A DNA stretch of 64,000 nt, from NCBI GenBank assembly GCA_037176885.1, contig JAWWNJ010000154.1:496001-560000 (forward strand), written 5' to 3'. Below, piece after piece: positions 23,163 to 36,500 of the stretch; positions within the stretch are counted from its first letter, which is position 1; every line of letters starts with the position of its first letter. The stretch is from Favolaschia claudopus. Taxonomy: Eukaryota > Basidiomycota > Agaricomycetes > Agaricales > Mycenaceae. Position numbers and translations under genes: made by a program. The notes below the pieces were generated by a model. The model ran no database searches. It was not told the DNA's origin and saw only the letters and a program-made list of their open reading frames with translations.

Positions 23163-25350
23163 ATGGTCCCAGCAGTCAGCCACTTCATAGTGGTTCTACA
23201 GCTCTACATGGTCCCAGAATTCTCTCTTCAACGCGCTTTCTACATCATCTCCGTTCTAGTTGCTGCCTATCCGCTCTTCAGGCTCCATCTCAACCAACTT
23301 CGAGAACCTCGTCAACCTAGGGAAACTGCCTGGCTGCGGAGCATCTTTGCTATCTTTACACAGGCCTTTAACAGTGAAAATGAACATCCTGATTTCCCTC
23401 CCGAGCCAGACGATCTTTCGGAGCAGTTGGCCAAGCGCCTTTGCGGAGATCTGGAGCACCTTTATCACTTGCTTGGTTTCAGCTCCGAGCATCCCCCGTC
23501 TCAATTCTTTCCAGAACCTCACACAATCCTGTGTACCACTCGAGTTAATTGCCTCTTCTGCCCAAACGAAGGACACCCTCCAACTCTTCGGCGTCATCGA
23601 GACCCACAGCAGATACAGCTACTCGATAAAAGCTTCAATTGGGTGAAGGCCCAGCTTTACGTGGCATACTGTCCTAAATGTCAGGCGGAATATTATCCTG
23701 ACCGCATAACTTTTCTCGGCAACGAGACCCATGGACGGAAACAACGCCTCGAGTATGATGCAGCATACCTTCGAGTCTCTAAACATGGAATCTGGATGGA
23801 TCGCCGGATCGCTTTAGCCCAAGAAAACGCCATCCTCCGCTTCCATTCTGGTTGGACCAATTTTGCGGAATGGCTCAGCGATGTAGTTGATGCTAAGCCG
23901 AGAATCACTGCCCGTCAATCTCAGCGCCTTTACTTTGAGCATTTTGCTCGAAGGCTCATCATAGCTCATGAACTGGAGGACAGTTTTACTGTCCCTGCGC
24001 ATTCAGATGCCCAAACTCTAGCCAAAACCGTACGGGAAGTAGTCGGAGAAAATGGAGGGATTATTCCTGGTTCGATGAATCACGGCTGCACTCGGTGCAC
24101 TCACTTGAAGAGATATGCCGCTGATCTGCTTGCAGAGGGAGTAGTCTTAGATGCGAATGAATCTACGGTAATTGACGCCCCGGACCCTAATTCAATCAGG
24201 GTAAGCATTCTATCTTGATGAACTTGAACATGGTTGCTCAAAACAAACAGACTGCTCCTACAACTGCATCGGATGAAGGGATACCCCCAGAGCTACTAGC
24301 CAGTGCCTTTCCGAAACAACAAGAGAGGGCTGCGGGTTCAGGACGTGGGTATACAAGACTTGCTTCAATGGATGGAAAGACTATCAATCACCGTGTACGT
24401 GTGCTTTGCTGCTATGTTTCCCGCTCGACTTCATTTTCTGGCAGACCTGTGCAGTAAACACCTGTGACGGTCCTCTAGTAAACTTCAAAAATGGCCGATT
24501 CTGCAAGACCCATCTCCAAATGGAAGAGATTTGCGGGATAATTCCATGCGGACGTCCAGTTCATTCTACGGGAGCTGTGACTTGCGACGACGAAACCCAC
24601 AAGGAGTGGCACCGAAAATATCTTAACAGGTTTTCTCGGCTCTCATTCCCAGGTGTTCAGCGAGTCGTACGCCGTCAAACAGAGCATGGATCCCAGGCAG
24701 CATCAGTTCCCACCCTTCATTCCGAACTCCCTGAACTCAACGGTGTAGGCGGCGAAAATGTAGTTCACACTTTTCGTGCCAGGACAACCTACTGCTTGCA
24801 GACAGTCCAGTGGGCATGCGGCTGCCCCATAGGGTGGGGAAAATGTTATCAGTCTGAAAGCTCTTCGCAGGTCCTCAAAATCATCGACCGGATTTGGGAA
24901 CACCACCCCGATTTTCGGCCAAGTTTCCTGGCTTACGATGATGCATGTAACCTTCTCCGCCATATAGTCACACAAGACCCACAAAGTCCCTGGATTCACA
25001 TCACGAAACTCATTGTCGACGCGTGGCATTACATTGGACATCAGGCCACGGACATTTTATGTCGCATCTGGTGTAATCCTGCGCCCGCGAATGGCTCTCA
25101 GCCAGATCTGGTATTGGTACAGACAGACGACAACGGTGTGAAGCATACAACTCGCGCATTCAATACGGAGACGGCCGAGCAACTCAATGCGTGGCTTACT
25201 GGATACGAGGCTCAGCTTCGGCAAATGTCTGACATCAATTTCGATTTTTCCGTTCATGTGTTGCTGCTGCTGTACAAGGAACTGGTGGAGAAGAGGGTGA
25301 AAAAGAAGAACCATCAGCAATATGTGGGCCGGCTATGCAGTGTTACGTAG
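23163..25350 (+). CDS. CxC5/CxC6 cysteine-cluster protein associated with KDZ transposases
   Basis: Three exons (23163-24200, 24251-24394, 24445-25350) join in phase 0. The first carries CxC5-type cysteine clusters (CLFCPNEGH, YCPKCQAEYY, HGCTRCTHLKRY). The third begins with CxC6-type cysteines (TCAVNTCDG, FCKTH, CGIIPCGRPV, TCDDETHKEWHRKY) and ends with a KDZ-like core containing YDDACNLLRH and VDAWHYIGH. KDZ (Kyakuja-Dileera-Zisupton) elements are fungal DNA transposons with an RNase H-fold transposase. At about 710 residues the protein lacks much of a full KDZ core and no terminal repeats were found, so it may be a divergent transposase or a domesticated derivative. The frame is intact. 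Confidence 0.8.
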
Positions 25351-25672
25351 TGCCGGTAGAGCTTTGTAGTGGCTGTAGTGACCGTAGAACAGGGTACCCT
25401 TTATGTAGAAGTATGTAGCTCTGGGCCTTTCTATGTAGAAGTATGTAGCTCTGGGTCTTTCTATGTAGAAGTATGTAGCTCTGGGGCTTTCTATGGAGAA
25501 AGGCCGTAGCTACTGTGCTACTACATAATTCTTTGTAGAGAGCTGGTAGACAGTCTGTAAAAAGAGTGTAGACGGCACTGCCCACCCCTCATATTACCAA
25601 AAACAGGCATAGAATCGTGAAATTGGGGCCGCTTGGGGCCGATCGATTAAACAAATAGAAAATACATTCGTC
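25351..25672. other. 3' region of the CxC5/CxC6 gene with tandem repeats
   Basis: Contains a 30-bp tandem repeat, then unstructured sequence up to the stop of the DUF6532-like gene on the other strand. Confidence 0.5.
25401..25500. repeat. 30-bp tandem repeat, three copies plus a partial one
   Basis: The unit TATGTAGAAGTATGTAGCTC plus TGGGNCTTT is repeated exactly every 30 bp at 25401, 25431 and 25461, with a degenerate start of a fourth at 25491. It begins 50 bp after the stop of the CxC5/CxC6 gene. Confidence 0.85.
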
Positions 25673-26177
25673 TCAGTCAAGCTTGACCCTCAACTCATCA
25701 TCACCGACCACTCTGTGCTTGTCCTTGCCCCCCGACGCCGCCGACATCGACAACGTGTCGGCCCAGTCCCTCCAAGTATCCGAGGTTTTCGCCCAGTGAT
25801 ATTCGTTGGCTTTGAGGTCAGTGAGGCCGCGACGCGCCTTGATGTACAAAGCAGTGTAGGTCTTGGCGGTGAAGTCGCTCCGGACATAAACCCCAGTTTT
25901 ATAATCCTCGATGGCGCTCCGGATCTACCAAACAAATTGAGCTGGCTGAAATATGAGGTCAGAATAGTTACCAGGATGGAAAGTGCAGCGACGAAAGAGG
26001 AGGTGTACTTCTTGAACTTTTTCGAATGATTTTTGTACAGGGGGCGACGGCCCATGGTCATGATTTTGAGTGCCAGGTCATTCAACGCTGGGTTCATGAA
26101 ATTGTTTGTACGACCCTGTGCACAATAGTTAGTAGTGAAGACTCTGGATGCAATACTCACATCTTCATCCTTTCCGT
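25673..26177 (-). pseudogene. 3' part of DUF6532-like gene, cut off by LTR element 1
   Basis: Minus-strand exons encode the C-terminal domain: NNFMNPALNDLALKIM, FVAALSIL joined across an intron to IRSAIEDYKTGVYVRSDF, then LYIKARRGLTDLKANEYHW and the stop TGA at 25675-25673. This matches my recollection of the basidiomycete DUF6532 C-terminus (function unknown). The matching 5' part lies at 36948-39951. The two halves meet within one small exon when the retroelement and one copy of its 4-bp duplication are ignored. This half shows no stop or frameshift, so the break is recent. It lacks its own promoter now. Confidence 0.8.
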
Positions 26178-27499
26178 TGATAGACCCGGTATTGGGCCAG
26201 GGCTGAATTTATTCATTTTCAGTTCAAGTGCTATTGTATTAAAAGAGTAATACATTAAATACCAAGGGAATACGCTCGTATGAGGACTGGCGTTTGCCTG
26301 AGCGGCCAGTTAAAGGATTATACACTAAGTGGGAGGTCTGGCACTGTCTACGACTGCGCTGGTATAGCGTGGAAGTTATAATATTCCAGAACAGACCTAT
26401 CACGATAGGTCTCTAACCATCCGGAATAGGATTGGGAGTCGCCTTGTGTTCCGACCAAAGGCAGAATGAGTGGGATATTACTTGGAACTTATAAGAACCT
26501 GCCGAAAGGCCAGAAGGAGTGTTTCCTGGAGGCAAGAGGCTTTCACGAATAATTCTATAAACCAATTGCGAGGGATTTGCGGACGCAGAATATTCCTACA
26601 AGGAACTACACGTCATGCCGAGGTGGCTGCCGCCGTACTACGATCAAGGAGCACGGTCCGAGGAGGGACACCCATTAATGCCAATTTGGGCAATATTGAT
26701 TAGGCCGCAGCGGGCCACTGTCATAACATAATGATCGGGATAAGGGAGTGGAACTCAATGCATTTTTGATCCATTTCCTGTTCTGGCAACCAAGGATAGG
26801 GCGAGGGCATAGCGGGCCCTAGGTTTCTCTCACCATATACCCGTTTGTCAATTGTTCGGTCTCTTATTATTTATTAGTAAAAGGTATAAAAGGCATCGTT
26901 TCCTGTACTGGTACTCCAGTGGATTCCCTCCTCTCGTTGTGAGCGTCAAGCCAGTATTGGCTTCGTGAACAACTAGACGTTGGACTCCATTCGAGATAAA
27001 CTCCAGAAGCTTATTTGTTTCTTTGGTTTGTTTCGTCAATATATACTGTCTGTTGGATCATCTCTTGAATTGTACGCGTGGAATATTGGAAATTTTGGGA
27101 ACTTACGCGTGGAATTATAAGAACTTTTGGCATACGGACGCGTGAAACGGTTATTGGATATCTTTCGCGAGTGATATATTGGCGCTTTAACAAGCAAATT
27201 AAACACCTAAACCTCTTGAGAAGAGTTACATCTCAAACCTTTGTTGAAACCCACACTTCCTGTGTCAACATAGGACTCGTATAGACGTTCTCTGTACAAA
27301 GTCAGCAATCGCAAAAGCTTAAGTTTAGTATATTTTGAGTATCAGGATAGTTGGATTGCCACAGTCTATACTGGACTGGAACCCCGAACCTCGCACGTCG
27401 ATCTCATAGTGGTTAGGATTATATTTAGGATTTGATTAGGGATTTAATTCCTTTCATTTCTTGGGTGTTTTCCATAGTTGCCCTATAGTCAGCGTTTCA
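26178..27499 (+). repeat. Element 1, 5' LTR
   Basis: Starts TGATAGACCC and ends GCGTTTCA. It contains the near-palindrome ACCTATCACGATAGGT (about 26395-26410) and the words TTTCACGAAT and TTTCGCGAG, members of the motif family dispersed through the element. Confidence 0.93.
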
Positions 27500-27501
27500 T
27501 C

Positions 27502-27520
27502 TGGAGCCCACCGCGAGGGG
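27502..27520 (+). promoter_or_regulatory. Element 1 primer-binding site
   Basis: TGGAGCCCACCGCGAGGGG begins two bases after the LTR. TGG pairs with a tRNA CCA end. The identical 19-mer follows the 5' LTR of element 2. The deduced tRNA 3' end would have an acceptor strand GGTGGGC and U73, which would fit tRNA-Cys; that identity is inference. Confidence 0.75.
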
Positions 27521-27687
27521 TTCATCCATCTATTTCTATACTTCAAAGTAGAAATCTCAAGCCAAAGTTTGGACTTGTTGCGTATAGAAATATCTCTACC
27601 TTCCTATACAGGATTATACCTTGGACTTACATCCGAGAAGAACGAATTATTCGTTAAAAAGCGCCGTTGACTTAGGTCAACATTTCG

Positions 27688-28128
27688 GTGCAACCAGACT
27701 CGTCAGAAATATCTGCGGACGGCGAACTTGCTTCCACATCTTTCGCGAAACCTAAACCACGCCGGTCTAGTCGGTTAAAAACACCAACAGACTTAGAACC
27801 TCTTCCTAGGAAGAAAAAGCGTACTCCTACTGAGGCAGGTAGATCACAATCTCGAGCCAAAGTTAAGGAACGGGTTACAGCGCACAAAAGAAAAAGCAAA
27901 AGCTATCACGAATACTCTGTCGAACAAAAGCACACAATCTACCATAGAGGAGGAAGTCGAAGAGGAATACACCAATCCTCCAGACTCTCCCTCTGCTATA
28001 CAAAAATCCACAAAACCTGTACCTTCTATGTGAGATGGGCGGGTCAATGCTGTAAAAGTTGGATAGCTCAATTTAGAGTTGTACTGCTTGAGCAGCGCCA
28101 AAACAAAAGAGTCGAATTTGCCATCTAA
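27688..28128 (+). pseudogene. Element 1 gag N-terminal remnant fused to pol 3' remnant
   Basis: No ATG starts this frame. Its first 50 codons (KPKPRRSSRLK and a Lys/Arg-rich stretch) resemble the beginning of the gag region of element 2. The end (AQFRVVLLEQRQ) matches the end of element 2 pol (AQFRVVPFEQRR). Protease, reverse transcriptase, RNase H and integrase are missing in between, so this is a deletion derivative rather than a working gag. Confidence 0.7.
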
Positions 28129-28343
28129 AATTTTCCGACTCGATTGATTTATCGAGAGAGATGTTAGAAGGCATAATTGATAAAGGCTCAAAAGAAGATC
28201 TATTCGCTGAGAGGGATCTGCGATTGAAAGAAGTTAGTCTGAAAAAGCCTGGAGCAATCGCGAAAGGCGCCGATAGTAATGAGAACGAATCGGACTCAGA
28301 TAATGAGGAGAGCGAAGAAGCTCTGGGCTTGGACTTGAGCTGA
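28129..28343 (+). pseudogene. Element 1 pol C-terminal tail remnant
   Basis: Continues, after a frame change, the homology to the end of element 2 pol: IDLSREMLEGIID here against IDLSAETLEKMVQ there, followed by an acidic Ser/Glu-rich end (SDSDNEESEEALGLDLS). It ends at TGA 28341-28343. Confidence 0.65.
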
Positions 28344-28677
28344 GCGGAACAAAAGAGGAGTTCCACACCAGTCAAAGGCAAAAACACAGAGTCACATTGA
28401 AAGGAGTGTAGCGAAATATTCTAAAGAAGAATACTAGTTGGCATTCGCGATAGGCTGTAACGACTGAAAAGAGTTGGTCGGGGTATACGGCTAATGAGCG
28501 GAAGTGTAGACTCTAAAAGCAATGACGAGGAGAGTGGTAATTAACAGAACAATAAGGGCAGAGAGTGGAAGGTGGACCTCCGCAGTTGAGGGAGTTCTGC
28601 AACTCGTGACCGGTTCTGTTAAAGAGAGGGTTAGCACCCTTTCGTGAAAAAGGGGAGCTGCTCACGGGAGAGGGTAG
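28344..28677. other. Spacer between pol remnant and antisense gene C1, with a hairpin and polypurine tract
   Basis: Mostly non-coding. AGGGT-TAGC-ACCCT (28627-28640) forms a short hairpin, followed by a polypurine stretch GAAAAAGGGGAG (28646-28657) resembling the terminal tract before the 3' LTR. The motif GCATTCGCGATAG lies at 28441. Confidence 0.5.
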
Positions 28678-30122
28678 TTAGGCATTACCGGTGGGTAGTA
28701 CCTGTTCCCGCTTATGTTGGGCATCGAGGACGCGTCGAAGATCGGTGAGCAAGTACTCGCGGTGATCAAGGTGATACCGGAGTTGGGCATTCTCGAAGCC
28801 GACTCGCGAGCGAAGTTCTGCTTCTTGGAGTCGTAATGCGCCCATCGAATCGGCTGTGGAGCTTTTGACGGCATCCCGTGCTTCGGCAACAGTTTGGCGG
28901 ACTGTTGGGTTGTTAACTGATAAGTCGGTTGCTTCGAAATAAGTCAGAAGCTGGCTTAAGAAGCAATCGCGAAAGCTAAAAACGCACCATCGTACTGTTC
29001 GACTGAGTCCTCATGCGCGAGTGGCTGTGAGGGACGTGCACGTTTCCGTGGTGGTGGAACGGGGAAGTCTTCAACGACGATGGCTGACGCTGAACTTGGA
29101 TCAGTACGGGCAAGAATGGCCATAGCCTTGATATAGGAAGCAGAGTTTCTGTCAATCCCCTTGATGCGAAGAAACGAGAGGCGTACCGAAGAAGGACGCG
29201 TACTCCCAGACTGCGAAGTCTGAGGCAGCAATAAGAGGAAGTGGCGAGAAGGAAGCTATCGTGACAGGTCAATACTCACCGCAGGATTGCGCTCGTCAAG
29301 AGACTGAGTCGCCCGGTGACCAGAGGCACTTGCGTCGTTCTGAAAATTGCAAAAGTCAGAATTAATGACAGCAATAATGAATGATAAACGCACGGAGTCG
29401 TCCACAATCATGGCGTCGTCCACAAACCCAGGAAGCTCAGAGTCGTCGAAGGGAGATTCATCTCCATCTTCGATAGTGGCCTTAGACTTCTTGGTCTTGT
29501 TGTCCTTCTGGGGTTGTATTGAGCAATCAAGACAAGCTGAAATAAGGAAATGTACCTTAGCGCGAGGAGCGCGGGGCTTTCGCGAATTCTTGCTCTCTTG
29601 ATCGTCAGCCTGAGCACGAGCCTCTTCGAGTTCGGTACGGTGTGCTTGCTGAGAAGCTACGGTGTTTCCTCGTTGAAGCTCGCGCTCGGCCTTGATCTTA
29701 GCACACAACTCGAGAATAAGAGGATAGCGACCGCCAATAACGCCGTTGGAACCGACAGCAGTCTGGTGGTAGCTGTTTTTGACGCTATAGAAAGCATCGT
29801 AGAGAGTCTTGTCCTTCGCAATCTCGCCGAGAAGGCCAGAGAACGAGTCCTGACAACGCTATGAGCATTCGCGAAAAGTGTTAAATTATTAAAAACGCAC
29901 CAAAGTAACAGTCTGTTGGTCGAGGAATGTGCGCTGCTTAGCACGGTCGGGGTACTTGGTCGCAGAAACGCTGTCTGCGACACCGACGATGGCGTCGTGT
30001 TGACCTTTAGTGAGACCGGAGCGAGCCATGTTCTTGAGAGAGGGATACTGAGAAAAGATACTGCTGTAAGGAGTGTAGAATGCTAGCTCTTTATAGCTAG
30101 GCGAGTAATTGGACTCCGTCAT
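28678..30122 (-). CDS. Element 1 antisense gene C1 (unknown, helical)
   Basis: The ATG is at 30122-30120 and TAA at 28680-28678. Exon 1 ends at 29901 and the first intron (29900-29850) has a GTGCGT donor; further introns carry the internal frames forward. The protein starts MTESNYSPSYKELAFY, has a helical part (HDAIVGVADSVSATKYPD), a block LYDAFYSVKNSYHQ, a basic/acidic middle (KTKKSKATIEDGDE), RKRARPS and a coiled-coil-like end (FENAQLRYHLDHREYLLTDL). C2 of element 2 shares the KY-P-R-K block, the 'DK..L..A..S....YH' block and the end. No catalytic motif is seen. Inferred to be a structural or binding protein. Confidence 0.7.
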
Positions 30123-30128
30123 AAAGGG

Positions 30129-30165
30129 TTTAACTGGGGACAGTTAAAATTTATGAAAAGGGGAG
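30129..30165 (+). promoter_or_regulatory. Element 1 internal hairpin plus polypurine tract
   Basis: TTTAACTG-GGGA-CAGTTAAA (30129-30148), then a polypurine tract GAAAAGGGGAGG at 30154-30165. The arrangement is the same as before the 3' LTR (35591-35625). On the plus (genomic RNA) strand it would be a central polypurine tract. It sits just before the antisense start of gene C1. Confidence 0.65.
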
Positions 30166-30593
30166 GAGTAGGAGCAATCGTGATAGATTGCGGGATAAGC
30201 GGAAAGAGCGGCCGGAGTTGAATTCTAAAAGGACTTAGGATTTCTATAGACTCTGGAGTTCAGAAATATAAAGGGAAACTTTGATCGGTATAAGAAATAC
30301 TGTGATCGGGATAAGCGGAATAAGGATGCCGCATGTGTTCGCATATCAAAGCGTAATACGACCGAAAACAGGAAAATTACCGAAATAGGAAGTAGAACAG
30401 AGAACCGCACCAGTCTGTCTTGGTCTTTTGACGCATGCGATCCGAAGATGAGATAGCGATAGGAATAAGCAAAGATGGCTTTCGCGATTGACTGAGGAAG
30501 TAGAATTCAGTCGTTCCTTGACAAACACATGGATTCCTAAGAGCTAAGAACTACTCTAAGGAACTCTACAAGTGGAAAGGACTCGACTTTATA
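30166..30593. other. Spacer between antisense genes B1 and C1
   Basis: No supported ORF. Contains GCAATCGTGATAG (30175) and GGCTTTCGCGATTG (30478), members of the dispersed motif family. Probably includes the promoter of C1 and the 3' end of B1. Confidence 0.4.
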
Positions 30594-33500
30594 CTACTTA
30601 GAGCTAGAAGAACTACCAGCTTGAGAACTACTGTACAAGCTTAGTCGCACTATCTCTTGGACCATACAGTCCTCCACAGCCGATGGCCCGAAGGACGCCT
30701 TCATGCCTTCCATGCGCTGAATCACAAGTGCCTTCACATCAGCGGGATACTCGTAGAAGTCGAAGAGCATGTGCAAGTAGCACAGGCTAGGGAAGTCTTG
30801 GATAGCCTCGACTTGGGAACGCAAGGAAAGGCGTTGCTTGTCAAAAGGAGCGACACACTTGTTGAAGTCGTAAAAGGCTGCTTGACAGTCTGCGAAGAAC
30901 TGCACCTCCCACCCGCGATACGCTTCGACTGGGAAGGGAAAATGAGCATTCGCGACAGACTAAGGAAGTCGAGAAACGCACCGGGATCAGGGTTGATCCT
31001 AAAAATCACTTGCTCCGCATGGCTGCGCCGCGACTCCAGAACCTCCACGAACTTGAGTCGGTTGGTAAAAGTGCAAGTAGCACCAGTGCCATCGATGAGA
31101 CACTGCGAGCAAGGTTGACCCCATCTGAGGAAAGTCCCAGACTGCACACAAGAAGTCTGCAGCATGGGATGAGTATTGGAATCGATCGCAGGGTTCTGAG
31201 ACGAAGAGCGTCAGAGGAATTCAGCAATCGTGATAGAGTAAACTGCGAACCGAGTCGAGTAACTCATCACTGTGTGCACGAATACCAAAACGTTTGAAGG
31301 AATCCGGAGAGAGGATAGGGAAACCATAGGAGGTAGCAGTTCCCAAGAGGACAGGGACGACAGGAAGTCCACGGCGGGCAACAAAAGGGCGAGGCGTCAT
31401 GAAGGATAAAGTTGGGGAGCCAACGAAAAAGCTATCATGATTGCGCTTAAATAGATCCAAGGAATGGATTATTTACTATTGGGGAAAAACGGAGCGATAT
31501 CCGTACAGCGAGGCAATCGCGACAAAATTTCCTTAATCGATAAAGGCGCACGAGGCATCAGCAAGGGCTGGTGACTTAGGATTCAAGCACTCGCGAATGG
31601 AGAAAAACCTCGTTTTGAGGCAGCGTTGATACAATTAAGGGCAGTATAGCAATATACAAATCAGGCCCAAGTATCAAAAGAGTTCCAGAACAATAGCTAG
31701 GACGATATCAAAAGAAATCAAGCAAGTACGACAATATCGAAAGATATGTACAAAGATTTCGAGATATACAAATGTTCAAAGCGATTGGGAACGCGCGTTG
31801 GTCCAAGCAATAGCGATAGTCCATCTGGTAGCGTATAATACAATATCTAACTGAAAGAGTCAGTTAAGATACGAGAATAAGTAAGAAAGGACTTACGAAA
31901 AATCAAGTTCCGCCTTGAGAGGAACCTTGAACGAACTCGTCACGACCAGCTTCATCAGCTGCGATAGCGTCGTCGAGGGAGATAGCCGCAGCAGTGGGCT
32001 CGGCTGAGGAATCACGAATGGCGGGGGCATCCTCCTGCATGGGAGAAGGCTCCTTGGGAGCCTCAGCATCCTCCACCGATATCACCCTCACCTCCTCTCC
32101 TTCCTCCTCGTCCATCACAGACCCCTGCGAGCCTTCGTACTGCGAGTCGTGCTCGTAGTAGTATTCGTCAGCACGAGTGCCATCAGGCATGTAGAACTCG
32201 CGCTCAGAGTCGGCGCGAGCGGTCTTGAAGAGTTTGGTATAAAGCTCTACCTCCTCCTCCACAACAGAATCGATCCCAGGGATGACTTTGCCTTTGAAGG
32301 CCACCTCGGAACCATTCATGAGGGCACGCAAGTTAGCGCGCGCGCGGAGAAGACGAGCATTCGCGATAGCCACTTGACGATCACAGAGGATCTGGGAAGT
32401 GTGAGCATCGCGGAGCTCGTTGAAGGCAGAATTCCAGCCTAAGGAAATAACGAAGTTAGAAACGCTGGATTGAATAATCAAGGAGACGTACTTTGGTCGG
32501 AGAAGACCGTAAGTGGCTCCAAGAAATTGATGACCTGAAGGTACTCAGGGATAGAGAAGCTATCCGAGCACCGAGACATGCCGCTCTTGACACAGGCGTC
32601 GCAGCGGGTGTGGCCATTCTCGCGTCGGCACTTGCGATTGCGAATCATGCAATTGCCGCAGCCCATGAGACGCTATCATGAATGCTCAGAATCGTTGAGA
32701 ATGAAGCAAGAGAAGGCAATTGACGTACCAAAACGCTTGTACCTTTGAGAAGCGAGGATTGGAAGCTCTTGGGGAGGATCCCAAGACCTTCCTTCGCTGC
32801 GCGGATGTCGAATGTGGTTGGCTCAAAGCCTTCCGCCTCGTAGGGGTCCTCCTTGTGAGCCTGAGAAGCGCCGCGAGTGGTCCGAACCTCAGCAGGACCA
32901 GGGGAAGTCTCGTCAGCCTTCTTCTTGCCCTTGCCCTTGCTTCTACCCTTAGAAGGCGACGGTTCCTCGCTATCACGATTGCCCTTCTTGGAACGTTTAT
33001 GAGGAGGAGAGACCTCAGGTTCGCCGTCGTCACCGCTATCCTGGTCGTCGTCTCCAGCAGGCTCAAACAACTCTTCCTCGACGCGTTTGCGCTTGGAAGA
33101 ACGAGAACTGGACGCAGTGTCCGACTCGTCGGCAGTAGTGCCAGCTGTTGCCTCCTCTTGCTCATCGTTGGTCTAAAGAGAGACAATTAGGAATCAGGGG
33201 AAAAAATGTTAAGACAAGAGTCTTACCTTGGACGCGCCACGCGCGCTTCGGCGAAGACCAGACGAAGGTGGGGCATCTGTCGCGATAGCCGCAGACGAGC
33301 CAGCCTTAGGGGTCTGAAGCGTCGCATCGTCCTACAAAAACATAAGTAATCATTAATGAAAGAGAGGAATAGGTAAAGAGTACCTGAGATGTACCCGCAG
33401 GAGCGGAGGCATCAGTCACGAAAGGGTCTTCACTGTCCATGCCGACATCCGGACCCTCCTCGCCACCAGTCGCAGAAGGACCGCCGTCAGGGCTAACTGA

Positions 33501-36500
33501 CTGACGGTCTCCACGCGAAGCGGCACCAGCTGCAAAGCCAGCAGCGAAGTCGCTGCCAGACGAAGTGCTCGCACGCGGAGTAGGAAGTTTGACTACTGGA
33601 GCGGGAGAGCCAGCTCTGGGAGTCTGAGGAGCGGGAGCGTCCTGATTGGGGAACAATCAGCGCAAAGTACTGAGTAAAGAGACTTGGAACTTACAGCGGA
33701 AGCGTTGGCAGTATCAATCGTGATAGGGTCCGGGCTGCTGGATTCGTCACCAAAGTTGAAGAACTTGGCACCACTAGTTGGCGAGGGGCCACCGAGTGCG
33801 GGGCCAACACTGCCGAAGCTAGACGAGCGAGAACGCGCTGGAGGTTTTGCCTCGGGAGTAGGCGAGCGAGACGACTCAGATGATGGAGGTGTGAGAGGTC
33901 GCGCTAATGAGCCGCTGGGGAGAGGGAGGTTGTTGACTTTGAACCAGGCGTCAGCGACGAAGTCGCGATACGAGCAGTCGCGCCAGAGACTGAATTTTGG
34001 TGGCCGAGTCCTCTTGCCACTAGGAAGACGGTATCCCTTGGGGAGAGAATAGCCCCAGAGACGAGCCTCGGGCAGAGCGGCTTCCCAACCAGGATTGCGA
34101 TCCTTCTCAGGAATGAGGGACCAGACTGTCCAAGCAGAGTTGAGGATGGCGTCGATGAAAGAGCGGTTGTCGATGTTGCCGATGTCCTGATCCAATTTGG
34201 CCTAAACATTGAGAAGCATTAGCTATCACGAAAGGTCAGAAAGAGGATGAAAACTCACCAAAGGGAAGACACTTTGGTCCATTAGAGGCTTGATTTTGGC
34301 GACACTGGCTTCGTCAAACTTGCCCTCAATCTCGGCCCCTTGATAGGCAATGAGGGCGCAGTAGCGGACGAAACGTTCGACGTATTCGTTATTGATGCGG
34401 CGGAGGTGGGAATCCTCGTAGAACGTTGGCCCGAGCTCTTGACAAGGGAAATCGTCGTCGAATTCGATGATCCCGGGCAGAGTAAACTGCAAGGAGAGGT
34501 GAAGGATCTGAAAAACCAAGAAGTTTTATCAATATGAGATCTGTCACGAATAGGGGGACGACGTACCCTGCTGATGTCCCGACCCTCAAAAGACATGGGA
34601 AGGATACGATAAGGCTGCTTCCACCGTCCGGGGTATGCATTCTCGAACATTCTCCCAATGTTGTGGATGGCGACGAGTAGCTGATCGAAGACATCAGTGA
34701 TGTCGAAGATCTGGTAGTAGCGGGAGATCAATTGCTGAAAAGTTGAAGTCAGTAAAGAGCTGGACGAGCATTCGCGAATACTCACAGCAATTGGTTCGAA
34801 ATGTTGGAGGAGCCATGCGAGCCAGTCGGGGTTCGTTTGGTGAGAGCGATAGACGTCGCGGACGTAGGGGAGTAGCCAGATAGTAACGGGGTGAATGAAA
34901 AGTTGAAGGCAGTGGACATCCGCGTCCGTGAGCGGGTAGTCGCGAACGAGTTCCGTGGCGTGTAGCGGGAAGAACGGGCGAAGTCCAGCCGGATAGCTGA
35001 AGTCCGCGGGCTTGAACTTGTAAGGGACGATGTGACGTCCCTCAGCAAGTGCAGCCTGGTACTGGGTCACCGACATGGAGTCCAGGAATAGGGTGTGCTC
35101 ATTGACGCGGAAAGTGTTGAATGCGTTCTCGATGGTGAGGGCAGCGTTCTGGGTGACTTGAGCTGTAAAACAGCCCAAGGCGACCTGTGAGACTCTATAC
35201 TACACATATAAGCCAGCCACGTACCCATGAGAGTGAGCTAGGATGGTAGTTTGAGTATTCGCGATAGATGGTTGTGGTGGGAAGAGCAGAGAAAGTGAGA
35301 GAAGAACTGCGGCAAAACAAACATAAATCACGTGGATTTATTGATGCGCACGGACCCACTTTGCTCGCGCAAACTCCGCACACTCTGAACACGATAATTG
35401 GCGATTGTAGGCGTCAGTATAGGCGATAACGAACACTTATAAGTGTTTTCGGGATCTAAGCGAGGATCCCGCTGTCTATCAACGGAAGCAAATCTCGCGG
35501 GACCACACCGGTCGCGATAGCCGAGTTAGCCGAATGACTGTGGGAAACACTTTTGATAGCGCAAAGAGGGCGCAAAATAAGGACCAAGTGTTGAGTGGGG
35601 ACACTCAATTTATGAAAAGGGGAGATGATAGACCCGGTATTGGGCCAGGGCTGAATTTATTCATTTTCAGTTCAAGTGCTATTGTATTAAAAGAGTAATA
35701 CATTAAATACCAAGGGAATACGCTCGTATGAGGACTGGCGTTTGCCTGAGCGGCCAGTTAAAGGATTATACACTAAGTGGGAGGTCTGGCACTGTCTACG
35801 ACTGCGCTGGTATAGCGTGGAAGTTATAATATTCCAGAACAGACCTATCACGATAGGTCTCTAACCATCCGGAATAGGATTGGGAGTCGCCTTGTGTTCC
35901 GACCAAAGGCAGAATGAGTGGGATATTACTTGGAACTTATAAGAACCTGCCGAAAGGCCAGAAGGAGTGTTTCCTGGAGGCAAGAGGCTTTCACGAATAA
36001 TTCTATAAACCAATTGCGAGGGATTTGCGGACGCAGAATATTCCTACAAGGAACTACACGTCATGCCGAGGTGGCTGCCGCCGTACTACGATCAAGGAGC
36101 ACGGTCCGAGGAGGGACACCCATTAATGCCAATTTGGGCAATATTGATTAGGCCGCAGCGGGCCACTGTCATAACATAATGATCGGGATAAGGGAGTGGA
36201 ACTCAATGCATTTTTGATCCATTTCCTGTTCTGGCAACCAAGGATAGGGCGAGGGCATAGCGGGCCCTAGGTTTCTCTCACCATATACCCGTTTGTCAAT
36301 TGTTCGGTCTCTTATTATTTATTAGTAAAAGGTATAAAAGGCATCGTTTCCTGTACTGGTACTCCAGTGGATTCCCTCCTCTCGTTGTGAGCGTCAAGCC
36401 AGTATTGGCTTCGTGAACAACTAGACGTTGGACTCCATTCGAGATAAACTCCAGAAGCTTATTTGTTTCTTTGGTTTGTTTCGTCAATATATACTGTCTG